Below the pieces are notes generated by a model. The model saw only the letters and a list, made by a program, of their open reading frames with translations, ran no database searches and was not told the DNA's origin. 64,000 nt of DNA from Alteriqipengyuania abyssalis (GTDB lineage: Bacteria; Pseudomonadota; Alphaproteobacteria; Sphingomonadales; Sphingomonadaceae), in assembly GCF_019857185.1 (NCBI RefSeq), contig NZ_JAHWXP010000003.1, forward strand, positions 525,501 through 589,500, read 5' to 3'. A program made the position numbers and the translations under genes. Of the stretch, positions 55,171 through 63,791 are shown one piece after another (the first letter of the stretch is position 1; every line of letters starts with the position of its first letter).

Positions 55171-56517
55171 TTACTTTGACGGGGCGACGCTGATGCCCGC
55201 CTGGACGAAGCTGTTGATCTTGTTGCGCATCGTGCGCACCGAGATGCCCAGGATCGACGAGGCAGAGGTACGATTGCCGCCGCACCGCTCCAGCGTGTGC
55301 AGGATCAGCTCGCGCTCCACCTCGGCGACCGTGTGGCCGACCAGCTGTTCGACATGGAGGCCCTCCCCATCATCTTCCTCGCGGGAAGGCACCAGCGGGG
55401 ACCCGTCGGTATGGACCAGCGCCTCGGCACCGATCGTGCCGGATCGCGCGAGCAGGATGGCACGGTGCACGGTCGTCTCCAGTTCGGAAACATTGCCCGG
55501 CCAGGCATAACCACGCAGCACCCGTACTGCCTCGTCGTCGAATTCGTGCACTGGTGCCTCGTAAAGGTCTGCAAACCGGGCGGCGAAGTGATGCGCCAGG
55601 GTCATGATGTCCTCCCCCCGTGCGCGCAGCGGCGGCATGCCGATTTCGGCCAAGCCGAGGCGGGCGTACAGATCGGCGCGGAAACGCCCCTGATCGACCA
55701 GCGAAGCGAGATCGCAGGTAGAACTGGTAATCAGGCGGGCGCCCGGACCGGTGGTCGCCGAAAGGGCGTTCTGACCGGCCTGCGCCGTGCGAACCACGTC
55801 GAGCAGCCGCGCCTGCAGAGCGGGGCCAAGCGCTTCGACACCGCGCAGGAAGATCGTGCCTCCCTCCGCTTCGTCCAGCCGCCCCACCCGGCGCGCGACC
55901 GCCCCCGGAAAGGCTCCCGGCTCGTGACCGAACAGTTCGGATTCGAGTATCTCGGGCGACACGCCGTGGCACTCGACGGTCACGAAATGGCCCACCCTGC
56001 CCGAGCTGGCATGGACCAGCCTGGCCATGACTTCCTTGCCCGTGCCCGGCTCTCCGCGGATCAGGATCGGCGCAGCGGTAGCGGCCATCGACGTTGCGAA
56101 CTCGATCGCCTGCCGCATCAGCTCGCTCGTGCCGATCATCTGGCGGGAGGGGCGCGCGACGGACATGATGGCCGCGGCAATCAGGTCGCGGTCGGGCGGC
56201 AGTGGCAGATAGTCGCGCGCGCCGCCGCGTACGGCGGCCACAGCCCTCTGGGCACTGGCATCGATGCCGCAGGCAATCGTGGGAACCGCGATCCGTTCGG
56301 CGCGCAGCGCGGCAATGAAGCCGGGCACGTCCAGCGCGACGTCGATCATCACCAGATCCCCGCCGGCACGGCGCAGCAGGTCCATTGCCGAGTGCTCGTC
56401 ATCCGCCATGGTGACGAGAGCGCCCGTCTCGCGCGCCATCTGCGCGGCTTGCCGGAAGACAGAATGCTGCGCGCCGACCAGCGTCATGCGCACCGGAGTT
56501 GAAAGCGATCCGTTCAT
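55171..56517 (-). CDS. FlbD-like AAA+ flagellar regulator with degenerate sigma-54 motifs
   Basis: A 448-aa protein. A pseudo-receiver (about 1-120) lacks the acidic pair and the switch Lys. The AAA+ domain (about 127-365) has Walker A GEPGTGK at 155-161, but the sigma-54 contact loop reads GAFPGA (201-206) instead of GAFTGA, and Walker B reads GGTIFLRG (219-226) instead of GGTLFLDE. Arginine fingers (GRFRADLYARL) are kept. The C-terminal Fis-type helix-turn-helix (GGNRTSASSILGISVRTMRN) looks functional. It may bind DNA and regulate without acting as a sigma-54 ATPase. The start shares one base with the fliN stop. Confidence 0.9.
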   Translation of the reverse strand: MNGSLSTPVRMTLVGAQHSVFRQAAQMARETGALVTMADDEHSAMDLLRRAGGDLVMIDVALDVPGFIAALRAERIAVPTIACGIDASAQRAVAAVRGGARDYLPLPPDRDLIAAAIMSVARPSRQMIGTSELMRQAIEFATSMAATAAPILIRGEPGTGKEVMARLVHASSGRVGHFVTVECHGVSPEILESELFGHEPGAFPGAVARRVGRLDEAEGGTIFLRGVEALGPALQARLLDVVRTAQAGQNALSATTGPGARLITSSTCDLASLVDQGRFRADLYARLGLAEIGMPPLRARGEDIMTLAHHFAARFADLYEAPVHEFDDEAVRVLRGYAWPGNVSELETTVHRAILLARSGTIGAEALVHTDGSPLVPSREEDDGEGLHVEQLVGHTVAEVERELILHTLERCGGNRTSASSILGISVRTMRNKINSFVQAGISVAPSK

Positions 56518-56897
56518 CAGTCGTCTTCGTGCACGATCTCGGTCAGGGTCACGCCCAGCGCCTTGTCGATCAGGACGACCTCGCCACGAGCGATCAGGCG
56601 GTTGCTGACGAAGATGTCGACCGGCTCGCCGACCTTGCGATCCAGTTCGACCACACGGCCCGGAGCGATACTCATCAGTTCGGAGACGGTCATCCGGGCG
56701 CGGCCAAGCACGGCCTGCATCTTGACCGGCACTTCATGGACCGCGTCGAGGCCAAGCGCCCCACCGTCACCCTCGTACACGGCAATATCTTCCAGCGGTT
56801 CAGGCGAAGCGGTCTCCCCAAGAGACGGCAGGTCTACGAAGGCTTCCGAGTTCTGCTCGATCGGAGCGGCGGCGATGTCATTGTCCATTTCGATCAT
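56517..56897 (-). CDS. fliN: Flagellar motor switch protein FliN
   Basis: A 126-aa C-ring protein. A variable acidic N-terminus is followed by the SpoA domain: VHEVPVKMQAVLGRARMTVS, then LDRKVGEPVDIFVSNRLIAR and GVTLTEIV. It follows fliF by 11 bases. Confidence 0.95.
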   Translation of the reverse strand: MIEMDNDIAAAPIEQNSEAFVDLPSLGETASPEPLEDIAVYEGDGGALGLDAVHEVPVKMQAVLGRARMTVSELMSIAPGRVVELDRKVGEPVDIFVSNRLIARGEVVLIDKALGVTLTEIVHEDD

Positions 56898-56908
56898 GAG
56901 AGTATCCT

Positions 56909-58525
56909 TCAGGCACTAAGCCATTGGCGAACGACGGCGGCGGATTCGGCCGGGCTGGCGGCAACGGCATCGCCGATTTTCTGGAGTGCCGAGGCCTTGA
57001 GCTTGCCTTCGACTTGAGCGAGCGCAATTTCGTCATCCAGCTCGGGACCGCTCAGCGCGGGAGCCCCGTCATTTTCGAGCTGCTCGCCGCCGCCCCGCCC
57101 CTCGGGCGTCAGATCGATCACCCCCTGCTCGGGCGAAGGCAATTGACCGGCGGCGGACACGGGCGCGTTTTTGGGGCGCAGCATCCGCAGGACGAACAGG
57201 CCGACCACTGCGATCACAAGCAGCTTGCCCAGATCGAACAGCTGGCCAAGCGGAAGGTCGGACCAGAAGTCTCCTTCGGCATCGGCAATTTCATCGGGCT
57301 GGGCGAAGGGCATGCTTTCCACGATCACGCTGTCGCCACGCTCTGCATCATAGCCGACGGCGTTCTCGACCAGCCGGGTCAGGCGCTGCACCTGCGGCGC
57401 GGGAAGGCCCTGTTCGCCCCCATCGACCATCACGGCCACGGTCAGCCGCGAAACCTTGCCCGGCGCGCGGGTGGTCAGCGTGCGACGGCTGCTGTTCTGG
57501 AAGGTGATGTCTTCGGACGTTTCGCTGCGGGCGCTCTCGCGGGTATCACCGCCGCCCCCCATGACGTCGCCGCCTTCGGGGAGCTGCGCGCCCACGGTGA
57601 CGCCCGGGGTGGCACCAGCGTTTTCACGGTTCTGGTCACCGGATTCCACCGAGATCTGGCGGGCGATCACCTGCGTGTCGGGATCGAACACCTCGGATTC
57701 TTCGCGCGTCTGATCGCGGTCGATTTCGGCGGAGACCTCCGCGCGGACCTTGCCCACACCCACGATCGGTTCAATCAGCGCCTCGATCTGGCTGCGGATG
57801 CGTGCCTCGGTGGCAACCTGGCGTTCGTCGGCCTGGCTCGCGCCGGCTTCGCCCGCCTCCCCGGCCCGCGCCAGCAGCGCGCCCGTCTGATCGACGATGG
57901 AAATGGATTCGGGCGACAATTCGGGCACCGCAGCGGCGACCAGATAGCGGATCGCCTCGACATTGCCGGACGACAGCTTGCCACGGGTTTTGACCGTCAC
58001 GGATGCGCTGGCCTTGCGCGCCTCTGGCGCGAACAGGGCGCGCTCTGGCATGACGATATGGACACGCGCGTTGACGATCGACTGGAGGGTCGAGATCGAG
58101 CGTCCCAGTTCGCCTTCGATCGCGCGGGTTTCGTTCATCTTCTCGCGCGAGGAGGAGACCCCGAAGGCCTGCTGGGTGTCGAGCACTTCGTAGCCGATTG
58201 CGCCGCCCAACTGTTCGCCCGCCATGCTCATCCGCAGTTCGGGAAGGCGGTTTTCCGGAGCCATCACGGCAGTGCCGTCGCCCGACAGCGAGAACGGCAC
58301 GTTCTGCGCGCGCAGCTTCTCGGTAATCGCCTGCGCCGCAGTGGGATCCAGATCGGTGTAGAGATAACCCATCTTGTCGGACGAGCCACCGCTCATCGCG
58401 ACCATCGCCAGTGCAGCGAGCAGCGCGAACGCCACGCCGCCCATCATCAGCACCCGGCGTGGCCCGAGTTGTCCGGCAAAGTTGCGCAGTGCTTCCAAGG
58501 TGACCCCGTAGGATTGCGCCGACAA
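56909..58525 (-). CDS. fliF: Flagellar MS-ring protein FliF
   Basis: A 538-aa protein. TM1 is at about 24-44 and the periplasmic ring-building motif follows (YLYTDLDPTAAQAITEKLRA, FGVSSSREKMNETRAIEGEL). An acidic linker precedes TM2 (LGKLLVIAVVGLFVLRML, about 437-455), and the cytoplasmic tail ends AAVVRQWLSA, the FliG-binding end. It is the first gene of fliF-fliN-flbD-like-flhA. Confidence 0.95.
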   Translation of the reverse strand: MSAQSYGVTLEALRNFAGQLGPRRVLMMGGVAFALLAALAMVAMSGGSSDKMGYLYTDLDPTAAQAITEKLRAQNVPFSLSGDGTAVMAPENRLPELRMSMAGEQLGGAIGYEVLDTQQAFGVSSSREKMNETRAIEGELGRSISTLQSIVNARVHIVMPERALFAPEARKASASVTVKTRGKLSSGNVEAIRYLVAAAVPELSPESISIVDQTGALLARAGEAGEAGASQADERQVATEARIRSQIEALIEPIVGVGKVRAEVSAEIDRDQTREESEVFDPDTQVIARQISVESGDQNRENAGATPGVTVGAQLPEGGDVMGGGGDTRESARSETSEDITFQNSSRRTLTTRAPGKVSRLTVAVMVDGGEQGLPAPQVQRLTRLVENAVGYDAERGDSVIVESMPFAQPDEIADAEGDFWSDLPLGQLFDLGKLLVIAVVGLFVLRMLRPKNAPVSAAGQLPSPEQGVIDLTPEGRGGGEQLENDGAPALSGPELDDEIALAQVEGKLKASALQKIGDAVAASPAESAAVVRQWLSA

Positions 58526-58545
58526 AATCGCCGGCTTTCGGGTTC

Positions 58546-58551
58546 ATTATA
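58546..58551 (-). promoter_or_regulatory. TATAAT element upstream of fliF
   Basis: Minus strand: cccttcTATAATgaaccc, 21 bases before the fliF ATG. Farther upstream are two cggcaaaaa copies (58568-58607), a possible activator site. Confidence 0.6.
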
Positions 58552-58623
58552 GAAGGGCTGCGGGGCGGCATTTTTTGCCGGTGGGAAATTTTTGCCGGGC
58601 GCGCAAAAGCCCGGCGCGCCAGA

Positions 58624-59313
58624 TCACTCCGGAGGCTGCTCCATCAGCGGAGCGAGCTCGTCGAGCACCGCCTGGCGGCGGCTTTGCGCATCGACGATCA
58701 CCCCGCCACGATCCCAGCGCAGCACCGCATCGCCGGGGGCGAGCGATGCATCGCCCGATACGACCAGCGCCAGGCGACGGCGGTCCCGGCTCTGCCGCTC
58801 GGCGATCCGCGCCTCGATATCCTCGACCAGGTCCGGGTGGACTTTTACATCAATCTCCTGCCCTCGCGCGACCTGCGCGAGCGCGCGCCCGATCGCTTCG
58901 TCGACCGCGCCACCGGGCTGCTGCGCAACAGCCTGTCCCGCCAGCACTTCGGCCGCCGCAAAGGCGACCTCGATCGCATCGGCTTCGGCCTGGGCCTGCA
59001 GTTCACCGGACTGCTCGGAAAGCTCGTCCAGCGATGCCTGCACCGCATCCAGCGCCGAAAGGATCGCCGCATCGCGTTCTGCGCGCACATGGCTGCACCC
59101 GGCCTCGAACGCTTCGGTTCTTGTCCGGGCCAATTCTTCCGCATGGCTCTCTTCGATCCGGGCGATCTGCCTGCGCAGGGCATCTACGTCGTGCGCCAAC
59201 TCGGCCGCGTCGGTCTTGCGTCGATATTGCCGTGCCGGTTCGCGAACTGGCATCGCAAAAGTGCGGTCGAAGTCGAACGGACGGACGTGGAGCTGATGAT
59301 CGTGCATCGTCAT
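58624..59313 (-). CDS. fliH: Flagellar assembly protein FliH
   Basis: A 229-aa FliI-binding stator protein. It has a helical middle with long coiled coil (about 35-120) and a V-type ATPase E-subunit-like C-terminal domain (IDVKVHPDLVEDIEARIAER, APGDAVLRWDRGGVIVDAQS). It is 4 bases after fliG. Confidence 0.9.
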   Translation of the reverse strand: MTMHDHQLHVRPFDFDRTFAMPVREPARQYRRKTDAAELAHDVDALRRQIARIEESHAEELARTRTEAFEAGCSHVRAERDAAILSALDAVQASLDELSEQSGELQAQAEADAIEVAFAAAEVLAGQAVAQQPGGAVDEAIGRALAQVARGQEIDVKVHPDLVEDIEARIAERQSRDRRRLALVVSGDASLAPGDAVLRWDRGGVIVDAQSRRQAVLDELAPLMEQPPE

Positions 59314-59317
59314 CGGA

Positions 59318-60352
59318 TCAGTAGATCATCGATTCGTCGGATTTGGGATCGACCAGAACGATCTCCCCTCGATCGGCGAGCGATTTGGCCAGGCGGACCA
59401 GCGCGGTTTGCGCCTCGTCGCACTCGCGCGCACGCACCGGCCCCATAGCGCTCATGTCTTCGCGCAGCATCTTGGCCGCACGCTCGGTCATCGCGCCCAG
59501 GAACAGCTCGCGGATTTCCTCCGGCGCACCTTTCAGCGCCAGCGCCATTTCGCGCTTGTCGGCGTTTTTGACGATCGTGGCGATCGATGCGGTCAGGAGA
59601 TTGCCCAGATCCTCGAAGGTGAACATCAGCGCACGGATGCGCTCCGCCGATTCCGCGTTGCACTCTTCGAGCGCGCTGAGCATCCGCTCTTCGGAGGACC
59701 GGTCGAGCGCGTTGAACACCTCGGCCATCATCTCGTGCGGGTCGCGCTTCTGGGAGCGGGCCAGATTGGTCATGAACTCGCTCTTCAGCGTCTGCTCGAT
59801 CTCGGCGACGATTTCCTTCTGCACCGGTTCCATCCGAAGCATTCGCTGGATGACGTCGGTCGCGAAGTCGCTGGGCAATTCGGAGAGCACGCGCGCGGCA
59901 TGCTCGGCCCGCAGCTTGCTGAGGATCACCGACACGGTCTGCGGATATTCGTTGCGCAGATAGGCTGCAAGAACCGCCTCATTCACGTTGGACAGCTTGT
60001 CCCACATGGTGCGGCCCGAGGGACCACGGATATCCTCCATGATCTCCTTGACCTTGTCTTCCCCGAGGATGCCGGAGAGCAGTCGCTCTGTCGTCTCGTA
60101 CGATCCGTGCAGCGACGACATGCTGGAGACTTCGCTGCTGAACTGGACCAGCAGGTGCTCCACCGCCACGGCCGGCAACCGGCCCAGCTGGGCGATGCCG
60201 GCGGACAGTTCCTTGATCTCGTCGTTATTCAGCTGCTCCCAGATCGGTGCCCCGTGTTCCTGGCCGAGCGCGAGCATCAGCGCTGCAGCGCGCTGCGGCC
60301 CCGAAAATTTCTTGAGTTCGGCTGGCTCCACGAGATTGGCGGCCATGGTCAT
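59318..60352 (-). CDS. fliG: Flagellar motor switch protein FliG
   Basis: A 344-aa rotor protein. FSGPQRAAALMLALGQEHGA begins the N-domain, VILSKLRAEHAARVLSELPS is in the middle, and the C-terminal torque helix has MFTFEDLGNLLTASIATIVK with the charged residues. ATG at 60352 (MTMAANLVEPAELKKFSG) is preferred over 60394, which adds an unrelated stretch. Confidence 0.95.
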   Translation of the reverse strand: MTMAANLVEPAELKKFSGPQRAAALMLALGQEHGAPIWEQLNNDEIKELSAGIAQLGRLPAVAVEHLLVQFSSEVSSMSSLHGSYETTERLLSGILGEDKVKEIMEDIRGPSGRTMWDKLSNVNEAVLAAYLRNEYPQTVSVILSKLRAEHAARVLSELPSDFATDVIQRMLRMEPVQKEIVAEIEQTLKSEFMTNLARSQKRDPHEMMAEVFNALDRSSEERMLSALEECNAESAERIRALMFTFEDLGNLLTASIATIVKNADKREMALALKGAPEEIRELFLGAMTERAAKMLREDMSAMGPVRARECDEAQTALVRLAKSLADRGEIVLVDPKSDESMIY

Positions 60353-60411
60353 ATCAGTTCCCCAGAGAAAGAAATCCCAGCGCCCATCCCGCATGATGGC
60401 TGCGCTCGTTC

Positions 60412-60418
60412 TATTATA
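60412..60418. promoter_or_regulatory. Overlapping TATTAT/TATAAT element between fliG and the propeller gene
   Basis: tcgttcTATTATAgaggaacga has a 6-bp perfect inverted repeat (tcgttc/gaacga) around the core. TATAAT faces fliG (61 bases to its ATG), and TATTAT faces the plus-strand gene (about 40 bases to its GTG). Confidence 0.6.
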
Positions 60419-60456
60419 GAGGAACGAACAGCCGATTGGACGGATGCAGCAAGAAG

Positions 60457-63198
60457 GTGACGACGAACCTCAACAGCAGCCTCGCAGGTCTCAGCCTGCT
60501 TAGCGGGACGAACAGTTTCGCGATGTTCTCGCCCGGATCGGGAGGCTTCGAGACGCTCGCCGTGCGTCGCGCCAAGGCGAACTTCTCGACGCCCGAAACC
60601 ACGCCACCGTGGAAGGAGGCGCAGCCCAGAACCTCGCTGTCATCGCAGGTTTCGGCAATCCGGCGCATGTCGTCGATCATCGATGCAGGGCCCACCGGCG
60701 CGCGAAAGCTGCCCAGCGATGTGGCCACCGCCTTTACCACCTATCGCGCGCTAGACCGGCTGCGCATGCTCGCCGAAGCAGCCACCGCAGGGCCCACGGA
60801 CTCCGTGCGCGAGACGCTGCAGGGAGTGTTCGCCAAGGGGTTGCAGGATCTCGAGGCGTTCGTCGCCTCCGCACCCCGCGAAAAGCTGACTCTCGCCTTT
60901 GACGAGCCGAGCACCAGCGTCCGCTCTGTCGCGGTCGCCGCAGATGCCCCCGTCGGCACGATCGCGGGCAAGGGCGTGGCCGAAGCGCGCGATGCGCCGC
61001 TCACCGCGCTTACGGGTACGGAACGCTTCGCCATCACCATTCGTCGCGGCGATGCGAGCGACGTGATCAATGTCGACCTAGCCGGAGGGCCACAGCCGCC
61101 CACGCTGGATTCGATTTCGGGCTCGATCAACGATGCAATCGCCGCCGTGCCGATGCGGGCACCCGACGGTAGCGTCAACCTCGACGCAGACGGCAACCCG
61201 GTGCCCCGCTGGCTGGTCCGCTTCGTGCCGGACAAGAGCACCGGGAGCTGGGGCTTCAAGATCGAGAACCCGGGCCTGGAAGAGGTCTCCATCGACCAGA
61301 TCGATGCGCCCGATGCGCTGATGGTGGTTACCGGCCAGACCGATCCTGATTCCCCCCCATCGACGCAGGTGATGCGGATATCCGATCCGGCCGGCACAGC
61401 CCAACGATCGACCCTGTCCCAGATCGCCGGGCTCGACCGGCTGGCCACTGAGCGTGCGGAGCTGAACGCGCCGAAATATGCGCCGATCGAGGGCGTTGAG
61501 CCGCCTTCGACGGAGCGATTTGCCGCCACCACTGCGCAATCGGTCGTCAGTGCTGCCGATGGTTCCAGTTTCGTCGTCGGCACGACTTCGGGCGATCTCG
61601 ATTCCAACCGGGTCGCCGGTTCGCAAGACCTGTTTCTGACCAAGCTGGACAGCGAGGGCGCCGTCGTCTGGCAACGCGCGCTCGGTGCCAGCGGCTCTGC
61701 CAGCGGTGCGGCGGTCGCCCTCGGCCCGGATGGCCAGATCGTAGTGGCCGGCACGGTGACCGGCACCTTCGATGGCGCCAACACCGACGGCGACATGATG
61801 GTCGCGCGCTTCGACGCGAACGGCGCAGAGCTGTCCTCCACGGTCATCCGTGCGGTCGGCAGTGACAGCGCAAACGCGCTGGCGGTTGCCGCAGACGGTT
61901 CGATCTTCGTCGGCGGGCGCGGCGCGACGGGCGGCGGCGATGCGTTCATCGCGCGGCTCGACGCGGACGGTCAGCTGCGCGAACGCCGCCGGATCGACAG
62001 CGGCGGCAGCGACACGGTCAATGCGCTGGCGATCGGTAGCAATGGCGAGCTGCTCGCGCTCACCAGCGAAGGCGGCGTCGGCACGCTGCGACGGATCGAC
62101 AGCACCTCTCTGGTCAACGATCTCGGCTCGATGGATCTCGGCCGGGTCGATGCCCGCGTGCTGGCGGTCGCCGCCGACGGCACGATCGGGGTCGGCGGCT
62201 CGGCCTCCAGCGCGGTGACCGGCAACCAGCTCAACGCCATGCAGGGCGGGCGTGACGGGTTCGTCGCGCGGGTCAGCGCCGATCTGGCCACCAGCGATGT
62301 CAGCTACATCGCCACCGGGGCAGACGAGCGGGTGGACAGCATCACATTCATGGGCAGCAGTCTCTACGCTGGCGGACGGACCACGGGCGACCTTGACGGG
62401 ACGCGCAGCGGGACGAGCGACGGGTTCGTCGCACGGCTGGATGCCGGAACCGGCGCGATCGCCAATATCCAGCAATTCGGCCTCGCCACCCGCACGACCG
62501 AGCCGGTCCGCATCGCCGCGGCCACCAGCGGATCGACCGTGCTGGGCGCGCTCGGTCTGAAGCGCGGGCGGCTCGACAGCACCGATTCCCCCCTGCTGAC
62601 CGCGCAGACCAGCCTGCGCTCGGGCGACCAGTTCTCGATCAAGGTCAACGACGGAATCGCGCGACAGATCACCATCGCCGCGGACGAGACCATGGCCACC
62701 TTGTCGCAGAAGATCAGCCGGATCACCGGCACCAAGGCGACCGTCACCACGCCATCGGGCGATGATGGCCGCACTCTGAGCATCACCGCAAAGGCAGGCC
62801 AGGCGATCGAGCTGGTCAGTGGCGGTGAAGGGCGCGATGCGCTTGCCAAGCTGGGCCTGCCCGAAGCGAAGCTGGTCGCGCCGCCGGCCTATGACAAACG
62901 CGCACCCAAGGTTCTGCCGGGCGGCAGCTACGGCCTCGACCTGACCCATGCGTTCGACATTTCGACCCGCGAGGGCGCCGCGCTTGCCACGAAACGCATC
63001 AAGAGCGCGATCTCGATGACGCAGACCGCCTATCGCTCGCTCTACTGGGACGATGGGAAGGCCGCGATCGTAAATGGCGGCGCCGGTTCCACCGGCGGCG
63101 CATCCCCGCGCCAGCTGGCGCAGATCGCAAACTATCAGGATGCGCTTGCCCGCATCAGCAGCCTTACCGCCGGGTTCAACTCCGGCGGCTTGTTCTAA
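60457..63198 (+). CDS. Large flagellar-cluster protein with beta-propeller repeats
   Basis: A 913-aa protein. The N-terminal 120 residues are helical and flagellin/hook-like (SSLAGLSLLSGTNSF, YRALDRLRMLAEA). Residues about 350-700 are SBBP-type propeller blades (GSQDLFLTKLDSEGAVVWQR, GPDGQIVVAGTVTG, ADGSIFVGGRGATGGGDAFI). A flagellin hook-IN-like segment follows (SIKVNDGIARQITIAADETM), then a helical end (AISMTQTAYRSLYW, ISSLTAGFNSGGLF). It resembles Caulobacter FlaEY in size and place; this is from memory and is unverified. GTG at 60457 is the likely start; TTG at 60436 is possible. Confidence 0.72.
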   Translation: MTTNLNSSLAGLSLLSGTNSFAMFSPGSGGFETLAVRRAKANFSTPETTPPWKEAQPRTSLSSQVSAIRRMSSIIDAGPTGARKLPSDVATAFTTYRALDRLRMLAEAATAGPTDSVRETLQGVFAKGLQDLEAFVASAPREKLTLAFDEPSTSVRSVAVAADAPVGTIAGKGVAEARDAPLTALTGTERFAITIRRGDASDVINVDLAGGPQPPTLDSISGSINDAIAAVPMRAPDGSVNLDADGNPVPRWLVRFVPDKSTGSWGFKIENPGLEEVSIDQIDAPDALMVVTGQTDPDSPPSTQVMRISDPAGTAQRSTLSQIAGLDRLATERAELNAPKYAPIEGVEPPSTERFAATTAQSVVSAADGSSFVVGTTSGDLDSNRVAGSQDLFLTKLDSEGAVVWQRALGASGSASGAAVALGPDGQIVVAGTVTGTFDGANTDGDMMVARFDANGAELSSTVIRAVGSDSANALAVAADGSIFVGGRGATGGGDAFIARLDADGQLRERRRIDSGGSDTVNALAIGSNGELLALTSEGGVGTLRRIDSTSLVNDLGSMDLGRVDARVLAVAADGTIGVGGSASSAVTGNQLNAMQGGRDGFVARVSADLATSDVSYIATGADERVDSITFMGSSLYAGGRTTGDLDGTRSGTSDGFVARLDAGTGAIANIQQFGLATRTTEPVRIAAATSGSTVLGALGLKRGRLDSTDSPLLTAQTSLRSGDQFSIKVNDGIARQITIAADETMATLSQKISRITGTKATVTTPSGDDGRTLSITAKAGQAIELVSGGEGRDALAKLGLPEAKLVAPPAYDKRAPKVLPGGSYGLDLTHAFDISTREGAALATKRIKSAISMTQTAYRSLYWDDGKAAIVNGGAGSTGGASPRQLAQIANYQDALARISSLTAGFNSGGLF

Positions 63199-63221
63199 CA
63201 ACTCAGACCAGGGAGCATGGC

Positions 63222-63641
63222 ATGAGTGAAACGAGTCCAGCCCTCCTGCGGGGCATTGGTGTCGCCATGCGGCATCTTTCCGATCGCCAGCAGGTGATCG
63301 CGCAGAACATCGCCAACGGCGATACCCCCGGCTACAAGGCGCGCGAACTCGAAGCGCCCAGCTTTGCAGGGATGGTGGATGCGAACGGCGCAGGGCGCGT
63401 CGCGCGGCCCACCGTCCAGATCAGTTCCGAAATGCGCGCGCTCGGTGCGCGCCAGCAATCATCGAGCGCGATCATCCTGGACGAGAATATCGTCGAGACG
63501 AAGCCGGATGGCAACAACGTCACGCTGGAAGAACAGGTTCTGAAGCTGGGCGCGGTGCAATCCGAATTCACCGCGCTGACCAACCTCTATCGCAAGCAGA
63601 TGCAACTGCTCAAGACCGCGACCGGTCGCGGCAACGGTTGA
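63222..63641 (+). CDS. flgB: Flagellar proximal rod protein FlgB
   Basis: A 139-aa rod subunit. It has IGVAMRHLSDRQQVIAQNIA with NGDTPGYKARE, then DGNNVTLEEQVLKLGAVQSE. It is full length. It is 23 bases after the propeller gene and directly before a terminator; flgC and fliE, which usually follow, are absent. Confidence 0.94.
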   Translation: MSETSPALLRGIGVAMRHLSDRQQVIAQNIANGDTPGYKARELEAPSFAGMVDANGAGRVARPTVQISSEMRALGARQQSSSAIILDENIVETKPDGNNVTLEEQVLKLGAVQSEFTALTNLYRKQMQLLKTATGRGNG

Positions 63642-63660
63642 CCCGCCCCCAAAGCAAAGC

Positions 63661-63697
63661 GACCCCGGCTGGCGTCAGTGCCAGCCGGGGTCTTTTT
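63661..63697 (+). terminator. Rho-independent terminator after flgB
   Basis: A 13-bp stem gaccccggctggc / gccagccggggtc, loop gtcagt, then ttttt. Confidence 0.93.
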
Positions 63698-63754
63698 GTG
63701 CGTGTTGGAATGTCGTTCGGGATCCGACCCGTTGGTGGTCGGAGCGATCGGGCA

Positions 63755-63784
63755 ATCCCGGCCAGCCCCGAGGCTGGCCGGGAT
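63755..63784 (-). terminator. Strong hairpin after the last minus-strand gene
   Basis: A 13-bp stem atcccggccagcc / ggctggccgggat with a 4-base loop, just after the minus-strand stop at 63792-63794. There is no T-run on the minus strand, so termination is likely but not certain. Confidence 0.55.
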
Positions 63785-63791
63785 CGTCTTA

